Shown: positions 8,097 through 17,030 of the stretch, in pieces
Numbering within the stretch: position 1 is the first letter of the stretch
Layout: each line of letters begins with the position of its first letter
NCBI GenBank assembly: GCA_035556195.1
Contig: DATMFK010000067.1
Coordinates: 1 to 64,000, forward strand
Source of the DNA: G016756615 sp035556195
Lineage (GTDB): Bacteria; Pseudomonadota; Alphaproteobacteria; Rhizobiales; Rhizobiaceae
Direction of reading: 5' to 3'
Length of the DNA stretch: 64,000 bases
Made by a program: the position numbers and the translations under genes
Notes under the pieces: model-generated
The model's input: the letters and a program-made list of their open reading frames with translations, nothing else
The model's database searches: none
Told to the model about the DNA's origin: nothing

Positions 8097-9065
8097 TTAC
8101 ATCCCCTTGTCCTTCAAGATTTGGGCGGCGTTTTCCGCGGTCACTTTCTCGGTCGGCAAGGTGATCGTCTTCTCGACCTTTTCGCCTTTGAGATGTTTCA
8201 AGGCCTGGCGAAGTCCTTCCGCGCCGGGCGTGGCATAAAGGAAGGTGGCGGTCAGCTCCCCGTTCTTCACCCAGGTCACGCCTTCCGCCGGCAAGGCGTC
8301 GATGCCGATAAACTTGATCTCCTTCTCCCGGCCGACATCCTTGGCCGCCAGATAGGCGCCATAAGCCATGGGGTCATTGTGGCCGTAGACGAGATCGATC
8401 TTCTCGTGGTTTCGCAGTGCGGTCGCCATGATGTTGTAGGCCTGGTCCTGCTTCCAGTCGCCGGACTGCTGGTCGAGCAGATTCTTGATGCCCGGCTCCT
8501 TGTCGGTGAATTCGTGGAAACCGTCGTGGCGGTCATGCGCCGGTTGGGTGCCCATGCCGCCCCAGATCTCGACAACGTTGCCCGCCGCCTTGCCGGGGCC
8601 GCCAAGCAGTTCGACGGCATACTCGCCCGCCGCGCGGCCGATCAGCTTGTTGTCGCCGCCGACGAATTGCGTGTACTGGTCGGTGTCGACGTTCCGATCC
8701 AACACGAAGACCGGGATCTTGGCGTCGATGGCCTGCTGCACGACACCTGTCAAACCTGCCGATTCCTTCGGCGAGATCAGCAACGCGTCGACTTCCTGGC
8801 GGATGAGGTTCTCGACATCGGCCACCTGCTTCTCGGTCTTGTCCTCGCCGTCGGTGATGATCAGCTCGACCTCCGGATGCTTCTCCGCCTCGGCGATGAT
8901 GTCCTTGTTGAACTGGGCGCGCCAGGGCTCGATCGTGGTCGCCTGGGAGAACCCGATCTTCCATTTCTTGTCCTGGGCAAAGGCATCCTGGCTGGCGACC
9001 AGCGATGTGCTGGAAACGAGGATGGCGGAGAAGGCTGCAAGCTTGAACAGGTCACGGCGTTTCAT
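8097..9065 (-). CDS. Sugar ABC transporter substrate-binding protein (RbsB-like)
   Basis: The 322-residue protein starts with a cleavable signal peptide (MKRRDLFKLAAF...ASQDAFA) with a twin-arginine-less basic start. The mature part is a type 1 periplasmic sugar-binding fold: IGFSQATTIEPWRAQFNKDI, a middle LISPKESAGL and FVLDRNVD, and a C-terminal IGIDALPAEG. It captures an unknown sugar or polyol in the periplasm for the adjoining permease. Its start overlaps the permease stop by 14 bp and is preceded by GGAGG at good spacing. It is the last gene of the minus-strand operon ATPase-permease-SBP. A LacI regulator lies upstream of the operon. Confidence 0.93.
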   Translation of the reverse strand: MKRRDLFKLAAFSAILVSSTSLVASQDAFAQDKKWKIGFSQATTIEPWRAQFNKDIIAEAEKHPEVELIITDGEDKTEKQVADVENLIRQEVDALLISPKESAGLTGVVQQAIDAKIPVFVLDRNVDTDQYTQFVGGDNKLIGRAAGEYAVELLGGPGKAAGNVVEIWGGMGTQPAHDRHDGFHEFTDKEPGIKNLLDQQSGDWKQDQAYNIMATALRNHEKIDLVYGHNDPMAYGAYLAAKDVGREKEIKFIGIDALPAEGVTWVKNGELTATFLYATPGAEGLRQALKHLKGEKVEKTITLPTEKVTAENAAQILKDKGM

Positions 9066-10377
9066 TGGCGTTTCCTCCGATTGTCTTGGCCATTGTTTCT
9101 TGCGCCGTCCGTTGTCGTCCGGACGCGTCCTTTTGCGCCGGCCGCGACCCCGGCAGACGCATAAAGTTCAGAAAGTCGGCGACGTTGCGCTCCTGGACGA
9201 GCACTGTGCCGATGATGATCAGCCCCTTGAGGACCAGCTGCAGATTCGAGTTGATGTTGTGGAGCTGCAGGATGTTGGAAAGCAGCCCGAAGATCAGCAC
9301 GCCGCAGAAGGTGCCAGCCATGCTTCCGCGACCGCCCATCAGGCTGGTGCCGCCGATGACCACCGCGGCGATGGCGTCGAGCTCGAGACCGGCGCCCGCA
9401 TCGGGCTTGCCTTGCCTGTATTGCGCGACATAGAGCACCGCCGCGATGCCCGCGAGCAGGCCGGATGCTGCATAGGTCGCGATCTTCACCTTGCCCGCGT
9501 CGATGCCGGAAAGCCGGGCGGCTTCCTCATTGCCGCCGATCGCGTAGACGTAGCGCCCAAAAGGCGTCAAACGCAGCACGGCGGCATAAAGCGCGATCGC
9601 GGCGATGAAGAACAGGCCAGGCATCGGAACGATGCCGAACACCAGCGAACGCAGCATGTCGAACTCGGCGACGGCATTGCTGCCGGTATAGACGGGCAGG
9701 ACGGCGTTGTTCTGGCCTGCCGTCAGCCGCGCGATGCCGAGCGCAGTCACCATCATTGCCAGCGTGACGATGAAGGGTTGCAGCCGGCCGGCGACGATGA
9801 TGAGGCCGTTCATCGCCCCGAAGCAAAGGCCCACGCAGGGCACAACGATCAGCACGCCCAGCACGCCGAACTTCGCGTCGACCTGTGGCAGCAGGTACCA
9901 TAGGAGAAGGCCGGCGAGCGCTACGCCGACAAGCAAGGGGATCACGATGCCGCGCATCCTGTCGAGCGACAGGTCTCGGCTTTTGTCGACGCCGCTTCGC
10001 GACCGCTCGGCATTGTGGAACACGAAACGCACGACCGCCGCGCCGACCAGCAGGGCGACGAGGGCTGCCATCGGCAGGCCCATTGCCGCGGCCGGCGTGC
10101 CGCCGGCGACCGTGAGCAGCATGGCGCAGACGACGCTGCAGATCGCCATCAGCGAGCCGACGGAAAGGTCGATGCCGCCGGTGATGATGACCGCTGTCAT
10201 GCCGGTGGCGATCAGCCCCGTTATGGAGACCTGCCGCAATACGTCGAGCAGGTTGCCGTAGGAAAGGAAGATGTTCTTGCCCGACGAGGTATCGGGCGAG
10301 AACAGGACGCCGATCAGGAAGATGGCGATCAGCCCCCAATAGAGCTTGGTACGGGACAGGAGGCGCAGCGCCGTCAT
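9052..10377 (-). CDS. Sugar ABC transporter permease (RbsC-like, long form)
   Basis: This 441-residue inner-membrane protein of the BPD_transp_2 family has the typical GIDLSVGSLMAI segment early and GGTSLMGGRGSMAGTFCG late. It is about 100 residues longer than RbsC because of an insertion after the third or fourth helix (about residues 120-185) with a charged stretch and extra hydrophobic helices. Such long forms are known among xylose-type permeases. It forms the pore with the ATPase next to it. The start codon overlaps the ATPase stop (ATGA). Confidence 0.9.
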   Translation of the reverse strand: MTALRLLSRTKLYWGLIAIFLIGVLFSPDTSSGKNIFLSYGNLLDVLRQVSITGLIATGMTAVIITGGIDLSVGSLMAICSVVCAMLLTVAGGTPAAAMGLPMAALVALLVGAAVVRFVFHNAERSRSGVDKSRDLSLDRMRGIVIPLLVGVALAGLLLWYLLPQVDAKFGVLGVLIVVPCVGLCFGAMNGLIIVAGRLQPFIVTLAMMVTALGIARLTAGQNNAVLPVYTGSNAVAEFDMLRSLVFGIVPMPGLFFIAAIALYAAVLRLTPFGRYVYAIGGNEEAARLSGIDAGKVKIATYAASGLLAGIAAVLYVAQYRQGKPDAGAGLELDAIAAVVIGGTSLMGGRGSMAGTFCGVLIFGLLSNILQLHNINSNLQLVLKGLIIIGTVLVQERNVADFLNFMRLPGSRPAQKDASGRQRTAQETMAKTIGGNANETP

Positions 10378-11960
10378 GCCGCTGCCTTTCGTCCGTATGG
10401 CGCGGCAAGCTGCATGATGCGCTCCTCGCTGGCTTCGTCCCTGCCGATCACGCCCGCCTGCCAGCCTTCCGACATGACCAGGATGCGATCGGAGAGCAGG
10501 AGGAGCTCCGGCATTTCCGAGCTTACCACCACGATCGCCAGGCCATCCTGGCGAGCCAGATGAAAGATGAGATCATAGATTTCGCGTTTGGCGCCCACGT
10601 CGATGCCGCGTGTCGGTTCGTCGAGCAGCAAGATACGGGGCCGCGTCGCCAGCCACTTGCCGATCACGACTTTTTGCTGGTTCCCGCCCGACAGCGTGCC
10701 GGCGGCCTGTTCGACGCTCTGGCATCGTATGCCGAGTGCCTGGATCGCCTGCCGGGCCAAGCCGGCTTCGCCGGCAAAGGAGCGGATGCCGAAGCGGGCG
10801 AGCCGCCCGACAAGCGGCAGCGCGACATTGTCGGTGATCGACGATCTGAGATGCAGCCCCTGGCCCTTGCGGTCCTCCGTCACCATGGCGAGACCGAGCC
10901 GTCGGGCGTCACGAGGAGAGCGTATGTCGGCCAATTGCCCCTGGATCCGGATTTCGCCGCCGGAGCGACCGGTCGAGGAGCCAAAGATCGTCTCGAGGAT
11001 TTCCGTGCGGCCGGATCCCAGCAGTCCACCGATGCCGAGGATCTCTCCCGCACTGAGATCGAAACTGACGCCGCGCAGGACGCTGCGCCATCCGCGACGA
11101 TGGGGCTTCTCAAGGGTCAGGTCTCGCACGGAGAGAACAGTCGCGCCGCGTTGCGTCATGCCGGCTGCGGTCGCCGCGAGAAGATCACGACCGACCATGG
11201 CTGCGATGATGCGGTCTTCCGTCAGGTCGCCCATGGCGCGGGTCAGGACATGGCGGCCATCTCGGAATACCGTCACCCGGTCGGCGAGATGCATGACCTC
11301 GTCGATCCGGTGCGAGATATAGACGATCCCGACCCCTTCCCCGGCGAGCTGCCTTACGATCCTGAACAGCCTCTCGCATTCCAATGGCGACAGGGCGGAG
11401 GTGGGTTCGTCCATGATCAGGATGCGCGCGGAGATCGACAGCGCCTTGGCGATTTCGACGAGCTGCTGTTCGCCCACGCGAAGATTGCCGACCCGCATGT
11501 CCGGATCGAGTTCGATTCCGAGCCTGCCGAGCAGGTCGCGGGCGGCCGTCCTGGCCGCCTTCCGGTCGATGACGAGGCCGGCGACGCGCGGCTCGCGTCC
11601 AAGAAAGATGTTGTCGGCGACGGTGAGCACCGGAACCAGGTTGAGCTCCTGGTGGATGATGGCGATGCCTGCGGCTTCGGCCTGACGGACACTGGCGAAA
11701 CTCACGAGATCGCCGTCGAGGCGCACCTCGCCATCATATTGGGAATAGACCCCGGAGAGGATCTTCATCAGCGTCGATTTGCCGGCGCCGTTTTCGCCCA
11801 TCAGCGCGTGGATCTCGCCGGGTACGAGGTCGAAATGGACGTCGCTCAGGGCGATGATGCCGCCGAAACGCTTGCCGATGCCGCGAGCGGCAAGGATCGG
11901 TGCGCCCTGCCCAGGCCTCCTGTCTCCATCGGATGACGCAACAACGCGGGCGCCTGTCAT
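10374..11960 (-). CDS. Sugar ABC transporter ATP-binding protein (two ABC domains)
   Basis: The 528-residue protein contains two fused ABC domains, as in RbsA/XylG. The first has Walker A GENGAGKST at residues 55-63, signature-like NLRVGEQQLVEIAKAL and Walker B ILIMDEPTSAL. The second has the usual degenerate Walker A (GIGGLLGSGRTE), a full signature LSGGNQQKV and LLLDEPTRGID. It powers the adjacent permease in the cytoplasm. It is the first gene of the operon, reading away from the LacI gene, with operator-like palindromes in the 171-bp gap. Confidence 0.95.
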   Translation of the reverse strand: MTGARVVASSDGDRRPGQGAPILAARGIGKRFGGIIALSDVHFDLVPGEIHALMGENGAGKSTLMKILSGVYSQYDGEVRLDGDLVSFASVRQAEAAGIAIIHQELNLVPVLTVADNIFLGREPRVAGLVIDRKAARTAARDLLGRLGIELDPDMRVGNLRVGEQQLVEIAKALSISARILIMDEPTSALSPLECERLFRIVRQLAGEGVGIVYISHRIDEVMHLADRVTVFRDGRHVLTRAMGDLTEDRIIAAMVGRDLLAATAAGMTQRGATVLSVRDLTLEKPHRRGWRSVLRGVSFDLSAGEILGIGGLLGSGRTEILETIFGSSTGRSGGEIRIQGQLADIRSPRDARRLGLAMVTEDRKGQGLHLRSSITDNVALPLVGRLARFGIRSFAGEAGLARQAIQALGIRCQSVEQAAGTLSGGNQQKVVIGKWLATRPRILLLDEPTRGIDVGAKREIYDLIFHLARQDGLAIVVVSSEMPELLLLSDRILVMSEGWQAGVIGRDEASEERIMQLAAPYGRKAAA

Positions 11961-12007
11961 AACAACGATGGCCTCCCGTCCACGCTGCTACTGTCGGGAA
12001 CGCTAAT

Positions 12008-12019
12008 CGAAACGTTTCG
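12008..12019. promoter_or_regulatory. LacI-family operator 1 (perfect 12-bp palindrome)
   Basis: CGAAACGTTTCG is a perfect palindrome with the central CG typical of LacI/GalR operators. It lies 48 bp upstream of the ATPase start and about 110 bp upstream of the lacI-like gene, so it can control the divergent transporter promoter. Confidence 0.75.
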
Positions 12020-12115
12020 GCCTTGTCAATCGGTCGGCCGGCCTACATTTGCGGCGCGCGCCTGCACGCTTGCTTTTCGGCGCCGGATTTCCTAGTCATC
12101 TTCGAGGTCAGCCAC

Positions 12116-12128
12116 TTAAACGTTTCGG
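12116..12128. promoter_or_regulatory. LacI-family operator 2, abutting the regulator start
   Basis: TTAAACGTTTCGG contains the same AAACGTTT core as the site at 12008, with one arm degenerate. It ends 3 bases before the regulator ATG at 12132, in the place of a Shine-Dalgarno sequence. This suggests autorepression and possibly leaderless translation of the regulator. Confidence 0.65.
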
Positions 12129-12131
12129 CAG

Positions 12132-13178
12132 ATGGACGAAGTTAGGCGCCGAGGCAGGAAATCGAACGCACCGACGATGATCGACGTGGCGCAGGCGGCG
12201 GGCGCGTCCGTTGCCACGGTTTCGGCCTTCATCAACGGCACTTCCAATGTCAGCCCGGAACTGGCGCAGCGCATCGAGACTGCGATCGGTGCGATCGGGT
12301 ATCAGCGCAACGCTATAGCACGCAGCCTCAAGACCGGTGCGACGCGGACGATCGGCCTGACCGTGGCGGATATACGCAACCCCTTCTTCACCGATGTGGT
12401 CGCCACCATTCAGCAGGTGCTGAACAAGGCCGGTTACGCGGTCATGCTGTGCAGCAACGACGAGGACACCGCCAAGCAGGACGACCAGATCAAGCTCTTG
12501 CTGGACAGGATGGTGGACGGGCTGATCATCGCTCCGGCGGGCGAGGACGATGTCATGAAGCGCCTGGTCACGGCCGCGCGCAAGCCGGTCGTGCTCATCG
12601 ACCGGATCTGCGATGGCCTCGATATCGACGCCGTCGTGCTCGACAATCTCAAGGCTCTCTTCGATGTCACGAGCTATCTTGTCGGCCTTGGCCACCGCCG
12701 GGTCGGCTATCTTTCCGGCCCGCCCGATACCTCCACCGGCAGGGATCGGCTGGCCGGCTATCGCAAGGCATTGGACGTGGCAGGGGTGGAGTTCGTTACC
12801 GACCTCGTTCGGGACGGGAGCTATCGCGAGGCCGATGGCTATCGCGCCGCCATGCAACTGCTGACCATGACCGAGCGGCCCACAGCCATCGTCTCCGCCA
12901 ATAATCTCATGGTCATCGGCGCCATGCGCGCTATCCGTGACATGGGCCTCTCCTGTCCGGACGATGTTTCCGTCGCATCGATGGACGACTTTCCCTGGGC
13001 CGACGTCTTCAGCCCGCGCCTGACCGCGGTCGCGCAGCCGGTCGAGGCGATCGGCGAGCAGGCGGCCAATCTGCTGCTGGAACGTCTGGAAGGCAGGGCG
13101 CCGGAGCGCGCACGCAGGATCGTGCTGCACGGCAGCCTGGTGGTTCGCAGTTCTTGCGCGCCGCTTGCGGTCCGCTGA
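12132..13178 (+). CDS. LacI-family transcriptional regulator
   Basis: The 348-residue protein has the N-terminal LacI helix-turn-helix (MIDVAQAAGASVATVSAFINGTSNVSPE, hinge GYQRNAIARSLKTG). A periplasmic-binding-like effector domain follows (IGLTVADIRNPFFTDVV to the C-terminus). Divergent position and the two AAACGTTT operators make it the likely repressor of the sugar ABC operon at 8097-11960. The effector is unknown. ATG 12132 keeps a basic N-terminal extension; ATG 12177 is the alternative. It converges on the DUF1349 gene with only 8 bp between stops. Confidence 0.93.
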   Translation: MDEVRRRGRKSNAPTMIDVAQAAGASVATVSAFINGTSNVSPELAQRIETAIGAIGYQRNAIARSLKTGATRTIGLTVADIRNPFFTDVVATIQQVLNKAGYAVMLCSNDEDTAKQDDQIKLLLDRMVDGLIIAPAGEDDVMKRLVTAARKPVVLIDRICDGLDIDAVVLDNLKALFDVTSYLVGLGHRRVGYLSGPPDTSTGRDRLAGYRKALDVAGVEFVTDLVRDGSYREADGYRAAMQLLTMTERPTAIVSANNLMVIGAMRAIRDMGLSCPDDVSVASMDDFPWADVFSPRLTAVAQPVEAIGEQAANLLLERLEGRAPERARRIVLHGSLVVRSSCAPLAVR

Positions 13179-13186
13179 ACCGACTA

Positions 13187-13765
13187 TCAGTCCGCATGGA
13201 GTTTCCGCGGGATCGGAGGGCCGACGTCTATTCCTCTGAAGCTGGCCTCGAAGCCTGCGCGCTCCGGCGAGCAGGCCATGACGCCGACCCGCGCGTCGGC
13301 GTCGGAGAAAGGAGCCAGGCGCGCCATGCGCCAAGGCGTTCCCGCGATGGAATACTGGATCCGAACCGCGTCGCCGTGGCGGGTGAGCCTTATGCCCACT
13401 TCATCGTCCGGCCGTGCTTGCGGTAAGGGGATCACCGACCAATCCGATACGTCCCGCGTGACGACGACGCTGAAATGCATCATCCCGTCCGTATATTCGA
13501 TGCCGGTCTTGATCCAGTTCCGCTCGTCGATCCGCAGCATGAGGCCGGCCTGGTCGTAAAGATGCCGATAGTCTCCGGTGACGACCGCCGAAGCCGTGAA
13601 GTCGCCGGAGACGTCGGTCAGATAGGCGTGGCCGTTGTCGCGCAGGAATCCGTAGAACGTATGGCGCCAGAAATCCGTCGAATCCTCGGTCGAGAGCGTG
13701 AGGTTCGCGCTGTCGCCTTGCCAGCCGGACGGCGGGTTGAGCCAGGTGAATGCTCGTTTCGTCAT
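13187..13765 (-). CDS. DUF1349 family protein (concanavalin A-like fold)
   Basis: The 192-residue protein resembles the DUF1349 (regulation of enolase-like) family: FTWLNPPSGWQGD, TDFWRHTFYGF, DQAGLMLRIDERNWIKTGIE and a C-terminal VGVMACSPERAGFEA. The fold is a lectin/glucanase-like beta-sandwich; catalytic function is not established for the family. Start 13765 is chosen because GGGAGG lies just upstream; the frame stays open further 5' but without a good start. It stands alone, with the B12 riboswitch on the opposite strand upstream. Confidence 0.8.
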   Translation of the reverse strand: MTKRAFTWLNPPSGWQGDSANLTLSTEDSTDFWRHTFYGFLRDNGHAYLTDVSGDFTASAVVTGDYRHLYDQAGLMLRIDERNWIKTGIEYTDGMMHFSVVVTRDVSDWSVIPLPQARPDDEVGIRLTRHGDAVRIQYSIAGTPWRMARLAPFSDADARVGVMACSPERAGFEASFRGIDVGPPIPRKLHAD

Positions 13766-13884
13766 CTCTGCCTCCCGTGCTTTGGATTGTCGGTGGTTGA
13801 GTCCACAGGGGAGCACATCTCGGCGGTTGACGATAGGGGATCGCCTCGCTAGCTTCCCGCCCGGAATTGGTTCCGCCAAGAGCG

Positions 13885-14036
13885 GACGAAGAGGGAACAC
13901 GGTGAGGCCTGTCGGCCGAAGCCGGGACTGCCCCCGCAACTGTAGCCGTTGAGCCATCTTCCACGAAGCCACTGGGAAGCCTCGCGTGACCGGGAAGGCG
14001 GAAGAGGGGCGATGACACGGAAGTCAGGAGACCTGC
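13885..14036 (+). promoter_or_regulatory. Cobalamin (adenosylcobalamin) riboswitch
   Basis: All conserved blocks of the cobalamin riboswitch are present in order: GGGAACACGGTGAGGCCTG, then GCCGGGACTGCCCCCGCAACTGTA, GAGCCATC...CCACTGGGAAGCC, CGGGAAGGCGG, and the B12-box end GTCAGGAGACCTGCC. It lies on the plus strand about 195 bp before btuB, so B12 should repress the uptake operon. Confidence 0.96.
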
Positions 14037-14231
14037 CATTTCCGGTCACCCATGCCTGGACACGGGGTGTGTTCCGGCGCGGTCGTCCGTGGCGGTGACA
14101 TTGAAAAGTGTTGCCGCATGCCGGAAAGCCGGGGGTGAATCACGCAGATCTTCCCAAGCTGATTCCTGCCTGCGGTTGGGGCCAAACCGCAGGGCGAATC
14201 GTTTTGCCCTGCCTGAACAGCTTGGGGCAGA

Positions 14232-16169
14232 ATGAACAGACGACTGATGGGTGCCGGCGCGATCGCGCTGGCGTTGACGATGCGGGCTGAGGCGCAGCAG
14301 GCCGGAAGCGACATCGATGAAGGGATCCGGCTCCAGTCGGTCCTGGTGACGGCGGGACTGACGCCGATCGAGCAGGAGAAATCCGGCAGGGCCTTCACGG
14401 TCATTTCGGGGAAGGAACTCGAGCAACGCCAGATCCGCTATGTGGCGGACGCGTTGAGGCAGGTGCCTGGTTTCTCGGTCTCGCGGACGGGCTCTTTCGG
14501 TGGCCCGACCCAGGTACGGGTCCGTGGCACCGAAGCAAACCACCTGCTGGTGATGATCGATGGGGTCGAGGTGAGCGAGACGTCCACCGGCGAGTTCGAC
14601 TTCGGCAGCCTGCTGGTGGACGACATCGACAGGATCGAGGTGCTGCGCGGCCCGCAGAGCGCCTTCTGGGGGTCGAACGCCATGGCCGGCGTCGTCAACA
14701 TCATCACCAGGCGAGGCGAGCGCAATGGCTTCTCCGGCAGCGGCCGGGCCGAAACCGGCACCGACGGCACCTGGCTGGGCGGCGTCTCGCTGAGCGGCGG
14801 CGGCGAGACCTACGACATTGCCCTGTCCGGGGCTTTCCAGAATACGGGAGGCTTCAACGTCTCCGATTTCGGAGACGAGCGGGATGGCGATCGCAATGCC
14901 ACCCTGAACGGCCGCTTCGCCGCAGACCTGTCGGACGCCCTCAGCCTAGACGGGACCTTGCGCTACGTGAATCGCCGCAGCGATCTCGACCCGCAGGACT
15001 TCACGTGGGGCAGCCCGACATATGGGCTGGTGATCGATGGTTCCGACGAGACAGCTACCCGCGAGCTGTTCGGCTCGATCGGCATGACCCATACCGCTCT
15101 CGACGGCGCGCTGACCCAGAAGGCCCGCTTCACCGGGGGCGATATGTATCGCGAGAACATCGCCGAGATCGGTAACTCCTGGAGCGACGGCAATCGCTAT
15201 ACGGGCGCCTACCAGGCGAGCTATCAATTCGACACGCCGGGCCTGCTCGATGCGAGCCACCAGCTCACCGGCGGATACGAGTGGCAGCGAGAGACCTTCA
15301 CGCCGTCACATCTCGACCAGACTTTCGACCGCCGCACCAATTCCTTCGTCGGCGAATACCGAGGGGCTTTTTTCGATCGCTTCTTCGTCAACGCCGGCCT
15401 GCGGCGGGACCTCAACGACCTCTTCGCCGACGCGACGACCTACAGCCTGAGCGGCGCGTGGAGGTTCACCGATGCCACTCGCCTGCACGCCTCCGTCGGT
15501 ACGGGCGTCACCGATCCGACCTTCTTCGAACAGTTCGGCTATGTGCCCGATTCCTTCGTCGGCAATCCGAACCTCGTTCCGGAGAAAAGCTTCGGCTGGG
15601 ACATCGGCATCGAACAACGCTTCTTCGACGGGATGCTCGTCGCCGACATCACCTATTTCAATCAGGATCTCACCAATGAGATCGCGATCATCTATGGCCC
15701 TGATGGCACCTCCTCGCCCATCAATCGCGACGGGGTCAGCAAGCGCCAGGGCATCGAGATCGGGGCAACGCTCGACCTGTTGAACGGCTTCTCGGCAACC
15801 GCCTCCTACACATACACCAAGGCGACCGAGCAGACAGTCGCGGGTGGCCCTCGGCTCGCCGAGATACGGCGACCCGAACATTCGGGTTCGATCGGCGCCA
15901 GCTATCGCTTCTATGAGGGGCGGGCACACGTCTTCGGCGAGGTTTCCTTCAATGGCGAGATGGAGGATCTGGCCTATGTTCCGAGCCTGCCGCCACGCGT
16001 GACCCTGGCCTCTTCGACCGTGGTCAATGTCGGCGGCAGCTTCGACGTCACCGAACATCTCCAAGCCTATGGCCGGGTCGATAACCTGCTCGACGCGGAC
16101 TATGAAGAAGTGTTCGGCTACAACACGCCGGGCCTGACCGCCTTCTTCGGGCTGAAAGGGACGTTTTAG
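14232..16169 (+). CDS. btuB: TonB-dependent vitamin B12 outer-membrane receptor
   Basis: The 645-residue protein has a signal peptide (ending near RAEA), a TonB-box-like LQSVLVTAG and a plug domain (about 50-165) with VPGFSVSRTGSFGG, VRVRGTEANHLLVMIDG and the ADNIERIEVLRGP-like DDIDRIEVLRGPQSAFWGSNAMAGVVNI. A 22-strand barrel follows, ending in aromatic F (LKGTF). A cobalamin riboswitch precedes it and BtuFCD follow, which supports B12 or another corrinoid as substrate. TonB-ExbBD are not in the window. Confidence 0.95.
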   Translation: MNRRLMGAGAIALALTMRAEAQQAGSDIDEGIRLQSVLVTAGLTPIEQEKSGRAFTVISGKELEQRQIRYVADALRQVPGFSVSRTGSFGGPTQVRVRGTEANHLLVMIDGVEVSETSTGEFDFGSLLVDDIDRIEVLRGPQSAFWGSNAMAGVVNIITRRGERNGFSGSGRAETGTDGTWLGGVSLSGGGETYDIALSGAFQNTGGFNVSDFGDERDGDRNATLNGRFAADLSDALSLDGTLRYVNRRSDLDPQDFTWGSPTYGLVIDGSDETATRELFGSIGMTHTALDGALTQKARFTGGDMYRENIAEIGNSWSDGNRYTGAYQASYQFDTPGLLDASHQLTGGYEWQRETFTPSHLDQTFDRRTNSFVGEYRGAFFDRFFVNAGLRRDLNDLFADATTYSLSGAWRFTDATRLHASVGTGVTDPTFFEQFGYVPDSFVGNPNLVPEKSFGWDIGIEQRFFDGMLVADITYFNQDLTNEIAIIYGPDGTSSPINRDGVSKRQGIEIGATLDLLNGFSATASYTYTKATEQTVAGGPRLAEIRRPEHSGSIGASYRFYEGRAHVFGEVSFNGEMEDLAYVPSLPPRVTLASSTVVNVGGSFDVTEHLQAYGRVDNLLDADYEEVFGYNTPGLTAFFGLKGTF

Positions 16170-17030
16170 ATGCCGAAGCGTTTCAGCGCCTCGAGAATGT
16201 TGGGGGCGGCGTTCGCCGTCCTCTTCATCGCCTGCGCCGGCAATGCCGGAGCGGTGGAGGCGCCGAAACGTGTCGTATCGCTCAATGTCTGCACGGACCA
16301 GCTCGCCATGCTGATGGCCGGCGAGGGCCAGCTTCTTTCGGTGTCGCATCTCGCGACCGATCCCAACAGTTCCGTTCTCGCCGAACAGGCAAAGGACTAC
16401 GTGATCAATCATGGTCTGGCCGAAGAGATTTTCCTCATGCATCCCGACCTTGTGCTGGCCGGCACATACACGACGCGGACGACCGTCGGCCTGCTGCGCC
16501 GGCTCGGCGTTCGGGTCGAGGAATTCACGTCGGAAAGTTCGATCGAGGATATCCGCGCGAACGTAGCGCGCATGGGAGAGATCCTCGGGCGGCAGCATCG
16601 ATCGCAGGAATTGATCGCCGAGATCGACCAGGGACTGGCCGATCTCGCGGCGAATCCCCCACCGCGCCTCGCGGTCGCTCTCTACGAACCCAATGGCTAC
16701 ACGTCCGGCGCGGGCACGCTCTCCGACGCGATCGTCAGGGCATCCGGTCTGGAGAACGTCGCCGACCGCCTTGGGCTGGTCGGTACCGTCCACCTGCCTT
16801 TGGAATTGCTTGTCCTCGCCGCACCCGACCTTCTGCTCGGCAACGGGGACCGTCACGGGGCTCCCGCGCTCGCCGAACAGATTTTCGCGCACCCCGCCTA
16901 TCGTGCCCTGCTTGGCCCAGCCCGCAGCGTGGCTGTCCCCGGAGCCTACATGATTTGCGGGGCGCCCTTCACGCTGGAGGTCGCCCGGCGGCTCCAGGCA
17001 GCGGCGCGGTCGCAGGGGGAAGCCGAATGA
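16170..17030 (+). CDS. btuF: Vitamin B12 ABC transporter periplasmic binding protein
   Basis: The 286-residue protein has a signal peptide (ending GNAGA) and a class III (TroA/BtuF-like) binding fold: RVVSLNVCTDQLAMLMAGEGQLLSVSHLATD, HPDLVLAGTYTT, and a C-terminal GAYMICGAPFTLE. It delivers corrinoid arriving through BtuB to the BtuCD transporter. The ATG directly follows the btuB stop codon, so translation is coupled. Confidence 0.92.
   Translation: MPKRFSASRMLGAAFAVLFIACAGNAGAVEAPKRVVSLNVCTDQLAMLMAGEGQLLSVSHLATDPNSSVLAEQAKDYVINHGLAEEIFLMHPDLVLAGTYTTRTTVGLLRRLGVRVEEFTSESSIEDIRANVARMGEILGRQHRSQELIAEIDQGLADLAANPPPRLAVALYEPNGYTSGAGTLSDAIVRASGLENVADRLGLVGTVHLPLELLVLAAPDLLLGNGDRHGAPALAEQIFAHPAYRALLGPARSVAVPGAYMICGAPFTLEVARRLQAAARSQGEAE

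Noticed and set aside
10560..11936. 458-codon plus-strand frame opposite the sugar ATPase
   Set aside because: It is antisense to an ATPase with all ABC motifs; its composition is typical of a shadow frame.
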